Below, one piece after another: positions 1 through 5,633 of a DNA stretch of 10,506 nt (the first letter of the stretch is position 1; every line of letters starts with the position of its first letter). Below the pieces are notes generated by a model. It was not told where the DNA came from and did not search any database. It saw only the letters and a list, made by a program, of their open reading frames with translations. The translations under genes were made by a program, and so were the position numbers. The DNA comes from Thermodesulfobacterium sp. (GTDB lineage: Bacteria > Desulfobacterota > Thermodesulfobacteria > Thermodesulfobacteriales > Thermodesulfobacteriaceae): contig JAGGXL010000076.1 of assembly GCA_021163085.1 (NCBI GenBank), positions 1-10,506 on the forward strand. The letters run 5' to 3'.

Positions 1-345
1 GTGTCTCAGTGCCCGTGTGGCCGACCACCCTCTCAGGCCGGCTACCCGTCGTAGGCTTGGTGGGCCATTACCCCACCAACTACCTGATGGGCCGCGAGCC
101 CCTCCCCAGGCAGGAGCTTGCTATGCAGAGGCCCCCTTTCATCCGTGAACTTGCGTTCACGGACTTTATCCGGTATTAGCCATCCTTTCGGATGGTTATC
201 CCAGACCCGGGGACAGGTTACTCACGTGTTACTCACCCGTCTGCCGCGGTACTCGGGAGGAAAAATCCCCCCTTTCCCGCACGACTTGCATGGGTTAGGC
301 GCGCCGCTAGCGTTCGCCCTGAGCCAGGATCAAACCCTCAGGGAA
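1..345 (-). rRNA. 16S ribosomal RNA, 5' portion (partial)
   Basis: The minus strand carries the 5' third of a bacterial 16S rRNA. Recognisable landmarks in order are GTTTGATCCTGGCTCAG near the 5' end (complement at about 319-335), ATGCAAGTCG, GCGGCAGACGGGTGAGTAAC, GGATAACC and GGCTAATACCGGAT, and finally ACTGAGACAC at the window edge, which corresponds to E. coli positions around 320-329. The mature 5' end is placed near 345 by aligning GTTTGATC with E. coli positions 11-18; the exact nucleotide is uncertain by several bases. The fragment is far richer in GC than the flanking genes, with long GC-paired hairpins in the V1/V2 region, as expected for a thermophile. The remainder of the gene and any 23S/5S genes lie to the left of the window. 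The spelling CCTAACCCATGC differs from the common CCTAACACATGC. Confidence 0.97.
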
Positions 346-361
346 AACTTATCCCGACTCA

Positions 362-393
362 ACCCAGCTACATTTTTAAAAATGTAGCTGGGT
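362..393 (-). repeat. 32-bp perfect palindrome (rRNA leader hairpin B)
   Basis: A perfect 16+16 inverted repeat with no spacer: one arm is ACCCAGCTACATTTTT and the other its exact complement, centred between 377 and 378. In the rRNA precursor it would fold into a long hairpin with an A/U loop, ending about 17 nt before the estimated 16S 5' end. It is not followed by a T-run and is therefore not an intrinsic terminator. A role in precursor processing is inferred from its position. Confidence 0.9.
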
Positions 394-396
394 CAG

Positions 397-418
397 CCGC
401 AAGTTTTAAAACTTGCGG
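397..418 (-). repeat. 22-bp perfect palindrome (rRNA leader hairpin A)
   Basis: A perfect 11+11 inverted repeat (arm CCGCAAGTTTT), centred between 407 and 408 and separated from the 32-bp palindrome by only three bases. In the transcript it forms a second hairpin upstream of the first. Its downstream arm (AAAACTT, 401-407) could alternatively pair with AAGTTTT at 344-350 beside the 16S 5' end, so two mutually exclusive folds are possible. Confidence 0.9.
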
Positions 419-442
419 AGCCCCAATACGGACGCTATTCAA

Positions 443-455
443 TTTTCAAAGATCA
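443..455 (-). promoter_or_regulatory. boxA-like rRNA antitermination element
   Basis: The minus strand reads TGATCTTTGAAAA, closely resembling the boxA elements of bacterial rRNA leaders (E. coli TGCTCTTTAACA). It lies downstream of promoter P2 and upstream of the two hairpins, the usual place for NusB/NusE loading and assembly of an antitermination complex. The assignment rests on sequence likeness and position only. Confidence 0.6.
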
Positions 456-493
456 TTATCAACCTTAAAAGACCTTAACAATTACAATCTAAA

Positions 494-521
494 ATTATAA
501 CCCTAATTATTTTTTTGTCAA
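494..521 (-). promoter_or_regulatory. rRNA promoter P2 (proximal), consensus sigma-70 type
   Basis: On the minus strand TTGACA (516-521) and TATAAT (494-499) are both perfect consensus hexamers separated by 16 bp. The -35 is followed by an A-tract. Transcription should start near 487-488, giving a leader of roughly 140 nt before 16S. A perfect consensus fits a very strong stable-RNA promoter. Confidence 0.85.
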
Positions 522-560
522 GATAGGTTTTAAGATCACAAACTTGTTTCAATTGAACCA

Positions 561-570
561 TTCAAAGATC
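561..570 (-). promoter_or_regulatory. second boxA-like element between P1 and P2
   Basis: The minus strand reads GATCTTTGAA, identical to ten bases of the boxA-like element at 443-455, and it sits downstream of promoter P1. It may be the antitermination element of transcripts started at P1, or a relic of duplication of the promoter/leader module. Confidence 0.4.
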
Positions 571-586
571 TAAACAACAATATAAA

Positions 587-614
587 AATTTAACCTCATA
601 TTTTTTTTTGTCAA
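587..614 (-). promoter_or_regulatory. rRNA promoter P1 (distal)
   Basis: On the minus strand TTGACA (609-614) is followed, after a 16-bp spacer that begins with an A-tract, by TAAATT (587-592, four of six matches to TATAAT). The spacer and the bases after the -10 closely resemble those of P2 (AGGT versus GGGT before the -10, TTTATATTG versus TTTAGATTG after it), so the pair looks like a tandem duplication. The -35 lies only 24 bp beyond the stop codon of the upstream GGDEF gene. Confidence 0.7.
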
Positions 615-638
615 GGTATTTTTTTAAAATTCTCAAAA

Positions 639-1892
639 CTAAAAAGTTATACAATTTTTTCCTTTATTCTTTGATTCATAAAGCTTGCGATCTGAAGAAA
701 TTAACATCTCCTCTAAAGAATCTTTAATCTCTAACTCCACCCCCATAGAAATGGTATATTTTACCTCTAACTCTTCGGAATTTTTAGAAACCCTCAACAC
801 ATTTTCCTCTATATATTTTCTAAATCTTTCCAAATAATCCAACAACTTTTCTTTATCTACATTCCCTATAAGTAATGTAAACTCTTCTCCTCCTGTACGA
901 GCAATTAAATCATTTTCTCTTCTAAAAAAACTTCTTAAATGCTTAGCAAAGTCCTTTAAAACCTCATCTCCTATGTCATGCCCATAACTATCATTAATCT
1001 TTTTAAAATCATCTATATCTATAACTATACAAGCTAAATTAGATTTGCTTCTCTGAGCATTTTTCCACAATTTTGGAGCTTCTTCAAAAAAATATCTTCT
1101 ATTTCTAAGTCCTGTAAGTGGATCTCTAAAAGCGTAAAATTCCAATTTCTGTATAATATTTAACATTTCTATGGTATTGTTTATTCTCACCATAAATTCT
1201 TCTTTACTAAAAGGTTTGCTAATAAAATCATTTGCACCTGCCTTTAAAAGAATAGGTATCATGTTAGTTTTAATTATTCCTGATACAACAACAATTCCTA
1301 CTTCCTCTTTCCTAAATTTCTCTCTGATAGAATATATAAGCTCTACAGTATCTTCTTCTGGCAAAAAATAGTCCAAAACTATTAACTTTATATCCGAATT
1401 TTTTTCTAAAATCTCTAAAGCTTCGGACCCTTTTCCTGCTTCAAATACCTGAAAAAGCATATTCTCTAAAATTTTTTTCATCAAAGTTCTGTCAGTTTTA
1501 GAATCGTCTATTACAAGAACTTTGCTTTTTCTGTTTCTTAAGGCCCTTGAAATAATATAAATTATATGTTCTGCTATATTTGGTATTCCTTTAACAAGAT
1601 AATCAATTACATTTTTCTCAAGTATTTCTTCTCTAATCTTTTCATCGTAAGAGGCAGTTAAAACAATTGTTGGAACTTTGTTTTCTATTAAAAAATCTAT
1701 AGCTTCTCCGTGTTCAGCATCTGGAAGATGGTAATCACAAATAGCTAATAAAAATGAATTTTTGCTCAATAAACTTTTTAATTCTTTAAAACTCTTTGCT
1801 TGTTCTGTGGATAATCTTATCTTTTTTGAGATTAACTTAGAAAGAACTTTTAAAACTATTTTATCATCGTCAACTAAAAGTATCTTAGACAT
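639..1892 (-). CDS. REC-REC-GGDEF response regulator (PleD-like diguanylate cyclase)
   Basis: Probable cytoplasmic two-component output protein making cyclic di-GMP from two GTP. The 417-residue product has two receiver domains followed by a GGDEF domain, the architecture of PleD. Receiver 1 (about 1-118) shows the acidic pocket DDD at 8-10, phospho-acceptor D53 and K101. Receiver 2 (about 123-240) has DD 129-130, D174, S204 and K226. The cyclase begins at DPLTGL (257-262) and has IDIDDFKKIND, an intact GGEEF at 334-338, and RxxD (325-328) five residues before it, the canonical product-inhibition site, so activity and feedback control are expected. The ATG is preceded by a weak AAGAGAA element. 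No cognate kinase gene is visible. It lies upstream of the rRNA promoters in the same direction, with no clear terminator between. Confidence 0.93.
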   Translation of the reverse strand: MSKILLVDDDKIVLKVLSKLISKKIRLSTEQAKSFKELKSLLSKNSFLLAICDYHLPDAEHGEAIDFLIENKVPTIVLTASYDEKIREEILEKNVIDYLVKGIPNIAEHIIYIISRALRNRKSKVLVIDDSKTDRTLMKKILENMLFQVFEAGKGSEALEILEKNSDIKLIVLDYFLPEEDTVELIYSIREKFRKEEVGIVVVSGIIKTNMIPILLKAGANDFISKPFSKEEFMVRINNTIEMLNIIQKLEFYAFRDPLTGLRNRRYFFEEAPKLWKNAQRSKSNLACIVIDIDDFKKINDSYGHDIGDEVLKDFAKHLRSFFRRENDLIARTGGEEFTLLIGNVDKEKLLDYLERFRKYIEENVLRVSKNSEELEVKYTISMGVELEIKDSLEEMLISSDRKLYESKNKGKNCITF

Positions 1893-1941
1893 TTTGGTTC
1901 TCTTGCTTATTATCTAATTTTAATTATCTTTAATTTAATAG

Positions 1942-1969
1942 TTTAAACATATTTTATATTTTTTAAAAT
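1942..1969 (+). promoter_or_regulatory. possible promoter of the DUF429/mreB pair (leaderless start)
   Basis: TAAAAT at 1964-1969 (five of six matches to TATAAT) lies 16 bp after TTTAAA (1942-1947, a weak -35). Transcription would begin at about 1975-1977, which is the ATG itself. The surrounding 1893-1974 segment is very AT-rich and must also hold the divergent promoter of the GGDEF gene, which could not be pinned down. Confidence 0.35.
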
Positions 1970-1974
1970 AGTAT

Positions 1975-2643
1975 ATGTTTTATTTCTTAGGAATAGATAT
2001 TGCTGGAAGCAAAAATACATGGGTTGCAGCTTTAAAAAATAAAAAAGATTTCTTAAAATTATGTCCATTATTATCCTTAGACAATCCTTCTGCTCCGTCT
2101 TCCATAGAGGATTTTTCTCCAATAGTAAGCTTTTGTCAAAAAAATAAAGTCTTGGCAGTAGCATTCGATGCTCCGTTAAGCTTTTCTTTAAAAGATAAAA
2201 GCGGTTTTAGAGTATCAGATAAGGCCTTGAAAGGCCTTCTCCCTAAAAAAGCAAAATCTTGGGTAGTTTCTTATCATACACTTATGGCTGTTCCTATAAG
2301 AGCACTACTTCTTAGTGAACTTATTTCTCCTTTTTGTGGAACTATAATTGAAACCCATCCAAGATCAAGTCTTTACTTTTGTTTACCCGAAAATAAAAAA
2401 ATACTTTCTTTTATCTATAAAAAATACATTTCAGAAGAAGATAAAAACTTTTTGATAAACTGGCTAAAAACAAAATTTAATCTTATTATAAACTTCAGTA
2501 TAAATCTTACCGAGGGTATTTTAGATGCTATAATATGTGCTTTAACTGGATATTTTTACCATAAAATGCCAGAAAAACTTATGTTTTTACCCACAAACGT
2601 TAATTCCAGAGGTTTTGGCCCTTTTGTAGTTATACACTTTTGA
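1975..2643 (+). CDS. DUF429-like protein, predicted RNase H-fold nuclease
   Basis: The 222-residue product resembles the DUF429 family, predicted to have an RNase H-like fold; its biological role is not known. Spaced acidic positions fit that fold: D8 in LGIDIAG on the first strand, D65 in FDAPL, E126 in ETHPR and D184 in LDAIICAL. No signal peptide or membrane segment is evident, so it is probably cytoplasmic. The start is well constrained: an in-frame TAG at 1969-1971 lies just upstream, D8 must be included, and no other start codon lies near. There is no Shine-Dalgarno sequence (upstream bases are TTTTAAAATAGTAT), suggesting a leaderless mRNA. mreB follows 69 nt downstream in the same direction and may be co-transcribed. 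Family assignment is from motif pattern, so the function remains uncertain. Confidence 0.75.
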   Translation: MFYFLGIDIAGSKNTWVAALKNKKDFLKLCPLLSLDNPSAPSSIEDFSPIVSFCQKNKVLAVAFDAPLSFSLKDKSGFRVSDKALKGLLPKKAKSWVVSYHTLMAVPIRALLLSELISPFCGTIIETHPRSSLYFCLPENKKILSFIYKKYISEEDKNFLINWLKTKFNLIINFSINLTEGILDAIICALTGYFYHKMPEKLMFLPTNVNSRGFGPFVVIHF

Positions 2644-2712
2644 GGTTCTTTTAAAATTTAAAAAGTAAATTAAAATATTTTTTTATCTAAACAAAATTTG
2701 AGAGGTTAAAAT

Positions 2713-3744
2713 ATGCTTTCCAAATTTTTAAATTGGATTTCTAAAGACATAGCTATAGATCTTGGGACAGCTAATACTTTAATTTATTTAAAAGGCAAAG
2801 GAATAATTCTTGCTGAACCTTCAGTTGTAGCAGTTAAAGAAGATAGAAGATATAAAAAAGTTTTAGCTGTAGGTGAAGAAGCTAAAAGAATGATAGGTAA
2901 AACCCCTGGAAATATAAAAGCTATAAGACCTCTTAAAGATGGGGTTATTGCTGATTTCGAAGTTACCGAAGCTATGATCAAGTATTTTATTCAAAAGATC
3001 TATAATAGAGGGTATTTTTTGAAACCAAGAGTTATAATAAGTGTTCCTTCTGGAACCACTCAGGTTGAGAGAAGGGCTGTAAAAGAAAGTGCCGAGGGTG
3101 CAGGAGCAAGAGAAGTCTATTTAATTGAAGAACCCATGGCTTCAGCAATAGGTGCAGGTTTACCCATTACAGAGCCGGTAGCCAATATGATAATTGATAT
3201 AGGTGGTGGTACAACTGAGATTGCTGTTATTTCTCTGGGTGGAATTGTAATAAGTAATTCTGTAAAAATTGCAGGAGACAAAATTGATGAAGCTATTTCT
3301 CAATATATAAAAAGAAAATACAATCTCCTTATTGGGGAGGCAACCGCTGAACATATAAAGATTAAGATAGGAAATGTTTTACCTGAGGAACCTTATGAAA
3401 CTATAGAAATAAAAGGAAGAGATCTGGTTACAGGAGTACCAAAAACAATAACCATATCTTCAAAAGAAATACAGGAAGCTATAAAAGAACCTGTTGATTT
3501 GATTTTACAGGCAATAAGAGAGGTTTTAGAGGAAACTCCTCCAGAATTATCAGCAGACATAGTAGATAAAGGTATAGTACTTTCTGGAGGAGGAGCACTT
3601 CTAAAAAATTTTGACAAATTAATTGCTCAGGAAACTGGTTTAGAAGTAAAGATAGCTGATAATCCACTCTTTTGTGTAGCAATAGGTGCAGGAAAAGCTC
3701 TTGACGAAATTGATAAACTTAAAGAAGTTATGATTGAAGTTTAG
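2713..3744 (+). CDS. mreB: Rod shape-determining protein MreB (bacterial actin)
   Basis: MreB polymerises on the inner face of the cytoplasmic membrane and directs lateral wall synthesis in rod-shaped cells. The 343-residue product is full length for the family. A short amphipathic N-terminal segment (LSKFLNWIS) precedes the actin-fold motifs: phosphate-1 IAIDLGTANT (13-22), the catalytic-glutamate region IEEPMA (138-143), phosphate-2 IDIGGGTTE (161-169) and the adenosine motif VLSGGGALL (289-297). The ATG has a good ribosome site, AGAGGT at 2701-2706, six bases upstream. The usual partners mreC, mreD, a PBP2 gene and rodA are not beside it: the next gene is convergent and the 3' ends overlap by 17 bp. 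A promoter in the 69-bp gap after the DUF429 gene is possible but not convincing. Confidence 0.97.
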   Translation: MLSKFLNWISKDIAIDLGTANTLIYLKGKGIILAEPSVVAVKEDRRYKKVLAVGEEAKRMIGKTPGNIKAIRPLKDGVIADFEVTEAMIKYFIQKIYNRGYFLKPRVIISVPSGTTQVERRAVKESAEGAGAREVYLIEEPMASAIGAGLPITEPVANMIIDIGGGTTEIAVISLGGIVISNSVKIAGDKIDEAISQYIKRKYNLLIGEATAEHIKIKIGNVLPEEPYETIEIKGRDLVTGVPKTITISSKEIQEAIKEPVDLILQAIREVLEETPPELSADIVDKGIVLSGGGALLKNFDKLIAQETGLEVKIADNPLFCVAIGAGKALDEIDKLKEVMIEV

Positions 3745-3976
3745 AAATTTTCTTTAAAAATTCCTCTGCACACTTTTTAGAACAAAAATAATAAGTCTTC
3801 CCATTAAATTCTATTTTTATTGCTTCTTTTTTTCTAACATAGCTCTTACAATTTTCATCAAATACCATTTCCTCAATAAGTTCTCTTTTTCTGTTCTTGG
3901 CAAGTTTTTTCTTTCTTCTTGCAAAGTACCAATAAAGTAAAACTAATAATCCTATTAATATCAAAAATTTCATCAT
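3728..3976 (-). CDS. Small membrane-anchored TRASH/YHS-like metal-motif protein
   Basis: An 82-residue protein of unknown role. Residues 4-18 form one hydrophobic helix (FLILIGLLVLLYWYF), followed by a strongly basic stretch (ARRKKK and onward, 19-31), which by the positive-inside rule puts the C-terminal domain in the cytoplasm. That domain has C43, C65 and C69, i.e. C-x21-C-x3-C, within the C-x19-22-C-x3-C pattern of TRASH domains and also like YHS domains (GKTYYFCSKKC). Such domains bind metal ions in several transporters and sensors; metal binding here is inferred. The start abuts the folK stop codon (TAG then ATGATG), so translation is probably coupled; either of the two adjacent ATGs could be used. 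The stop lies inside the 3' end of mreB on the other strand. It resembles the short PP0621-type family in layout. Confidence 0.75.
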   Translation of the reverse strand: MMKFLILIGLLVLLYWYFARRKKKLAKNRKRELIEEMVFDENCKSYVRKKEAIKIEFNGKTYYFCSKKCAEEFLKKISKLQS

Positions 3977-4447
3977 CTATACTCTAAAGTTTTTTGTTTT
4001 TTTAGTTATTTTAAAGTCTTTGCAAAGTTCCTTTAAAGTTTTTTTAAAAAAGGGGTTATCCCAGTAAGGAATTAGCTCTAAAGAAGGTAAAATCACAAAT
4101 TCTCTTTTATCCATATAAGGATGCGGTATAATTAAACTTTTTGAATTTATTATCAGATCTTCGTAAAAAATTATATCTATATCAATAATACGATCCTCAT
4201 ATATTTTTCGTTTTTTTGGTTTTCTTCCCATTTTTACTTCTATTTTTTTAATCTCAAAGATTAGAGCCCAGGGAGAGAGGGAAGTTTCTCCAAGTAAAGC
4301 CATATTTAAAAAAAGATTGGGACTTTTAAAACCCCAAGGCTCGGTTTCGTATACTTTAGAATACTTTATAATTTTAAAAGGTAGTATCTCAAGATAATTA
4401 AGAGCCCTTTTTAAATTTTTTTCCCGATTACCTAAATTACTTCCCAA
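3977..4447 (-). CDS. folK: HPPK: 2-amino-4-hydroxy-6-hydroxymethyldihydropteridine pyrophosphokinase
   Basis: HPPK transfers pyrophosphate from ATP to 6-hydroxymethyl-dihydropterin, the step before dihydropteroate synthase in folate synthesis. Family signatures are GSNLGNRE at the N-terminus, YETEPWGF and NMAL in the pterin site, and the ATP/Mg signature RIIDIDII followed by IPHPYMDKREFVILPSLELIP. The coordinates use the only conventional in-frame start, TTG at 4447, which would begin at the L of LGSNLG and omit most of the first beta strand. In-frame codons upstream encode NKVVLN, matching the family N-terminus (compare AYIAIGSN in E. coli FolK), so translation probably begins further out, perhaps at ATT 4469-4471, overlapping the end of dapL. 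No Shine-Dalgarno is evident for either. The gene sits between dapL and the TRASH-like gene with no gaps. Confidence 0.92.
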   Translation of the reverse strand: MGSNLGNREKNLKRALNYLEILPFKIIKYSKVYETEPWGFKSPNLFLNMALLGETSLSPWALIFEIKKIEVKMGRKPKKRKIYEDRIIDIDIIFYEDLIINSKSLIIPHPYMDKREFVILPSLELIPYWDNPFFKKTLKELCKDFKITKKTKNFRV

Positions 4448-4464
4448 GTTTAAAACAACTTTAT

Positions 4465-5622
4465 TTAAAATTGCAGGGTAGAAAATCTCCGAGCCGCCTC
4501 TTTTAATCTTTCTTCTTCTACTGTTAAAGCTATTCTAAAATAACCCTCTCCTGAATTTCCAAAACCAACACCTGGAGTAACTACTATTCCTAAATCTTGA
4601 ATAACTTTCTTGCAAAACTCTTGAGAGTTTAGTCCTTGAGGAGTTTTTACCCACAAATAAAATGTGGCCAAGGGTTTTATAAATTCATAACCAAGATTTT
4701 TAAGTTCTTCAGCCAAAATATCCCTTCTTCTTTTAAAAACACTCACTAAGGGAGGGACAATTTTTTCTAAATTATTTAAAGCATAAGCACCTGTTTCTTG
4801 TATAGCAGTAAAAACCCCAGAATCAATGTTGCTTTTTACCTTTGCAAGGGCTGAAACTAAAAAACTATTTCCTACAGCAAAACCTATTCTCCAACCTGTC
4901 ATGCAAAAGGTTTTAGAAAGACTGTGAAATTCTATAGCTATGTCCTTAGCCCCTTCCACTTCAAAAATACTTATAGGTGAATCTTCATAATATAGCTCTA
5001 CATAAGCTGCATCATGGGCAATTATAATATCGTGCTTCTTGGCAAATTTTACTAATTCTTTAAAAAATTCTTTAGTTGCAGTAGCTCCTGTAGGATTATT
5101 GGGATAGTTGAGCCAAATAATCTTAGCTTTTTCTATCACTTCCTTAGGAATTTTGCCAACATCTGGTAAAAACTTATTTTCCCATGTAAGTGGCATATAA
5201 TATGGAATACCATCTACAAATATAGTTCCTAAATGATAAACAGGGTAAGCAGGATCAGGACATAAAACTATATCTCCTGGATTAACAAAGGCTATAGGAA
5301 AATGGGCAATGCCTTCTTTAGAACCTATAAGAGCTATTATCTCTTTTTCTGGATCAAAGGAAACCCCAAATCTTTTTTTCATATAGTCTGCACAAGCTTT
5401 TCTGAAAAACAAACTTCCCAAATTAGAAGGATATCTGTGATATTCTACTTTTTCTAAAGCTTTTTTAGCTACCTCTACTATCTCAGAAGGAGTGGGTATA
5501 TCAGGATCTCCTACTCCTAAATCTATAACATCAACTCCTTCTTCTATCTTTTTATTTTTAAGCCGATCGAGTTCTACAAAAAGATAAGGAGGTATCTTCT
5601 GAAGCCTTTTAGAAATTTCCAT
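4465..5622 (-). CDS. dapL: LL-diaminopimelate aminotransferase (class I/II PLP aminotransferase)
   Basis: Probably converts tetrahydrodipicolinate directly to LL-diaminopimelate with glutamate as amino donor, feeding lysine and peptidoglycan synthesis. The 385-residue protein has the fold-type I PLP features (numbering from the chosen ATG): NYPNNPTG at 172-179, D204 and Y207 in HDAAY, the Schiff-base lysine K237 in SLSKTF, R245 in GWRIGF and substrate-carboxylate R363 in YFRIAL. Stretches such as YHRYPS, LIGSKEGIAH and NPGDIVLCPDPAYPVY are typical of the DapL-related branch rather than of aspartate aminotransferases; alanine/aspartate aminotransferase activity cannot be excluded. The start is the ATG at 5622, because a strong AGGAGG sits exactly at a more upstream GTG (5628). 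It follows ino1 by 11 nt, and its end overlaps the probable beginning of folK. Confidence 0.85.
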   Translation of the reverse strand: MEISKRLQKIPPYLFVELDRLKNKKIEEGVDVIDLGVGDPDIPTPSEIVEVAKKALEKVEYHRYPSNLGSLFFRKACADYMKKRFGVSFDPEKEIIALIGSKEGIAHFPIAFVNPGDIVLCPDPAYPVYHLGTIFVDGIPYYMPLTWENKFLPDVGKIPKEVIEKAKIIWLNYPNNPTGATATKEFFKELVKFAKKHDIIIAHDAAYVELYYEDSPISIFEVEGAKDIAIEFHSLSKTFCMTGWRIGFAVGNSFLVSALAKVKSNIDSGVFTAIQETGAYALNNLEKIVPPLVSVFKRRRDILAEELKNLGYEFIKPLATFYLWVKTPQGLNSQEFCKKVIQDLGIVVTPGVGFGNSGEGYFRIALTVEEERLKEAARRFSTLQF

Positions 5623-5627
5623 AATCA

Positions 5628-5633
5628 CCTCCT
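5628..5633 (-). promoter_or_regulatory. Shine-Dalgarno of dapL
   Basis: The minus strand reads AGGAGG five bases before ATG 5620-5622 and directly after the ino1 TAA (5634-5636). It overlaps a candidate GTG start at 5626-5628, excluding that codon, and couples dapL translation to the end of ino1. Confidence 0.85.

Noticed and set aside
362..418. The palindromes as intrinsic terminators
   Set aside because: Neither hairpin is followed by a T-run on either strand; the T/A bases are at the centres. They also lie between the rRNA promoters and 16S.
118..500. Two plus-strand open frames over the left end
   Set aside because: They lie antisense to the 16S rRNA and its leader; the codons simply complement rRNA and promoter bases, and no protein family is recognisable.
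601..626. T-rich stretch beside P1 as a terminator of the GGDEF gene
   Set aside because: On the minus strand these bases are A-tracts, not T-tracts, and no stable hairpin precedes them; they are better explained as promoter spacer and upstream A/T element.
1943..2164. Minus-strand open frame opposite the DUF429 gene
   Set aside because: Low-complexity antisense frame without a ribosome site or family motifs; the plus-strand frame has the conserved acidic motifs.
2784..3682. Several minus-strand frames within mreB
   Set aside because: They are antisense shadows of a strongly conserved MreB coding frame.
5626..5628. GTG as the dapL start
   Set aside because: It overlaps the AGGAGG ribosome site; the ATG six bases downstream has proper spacing.
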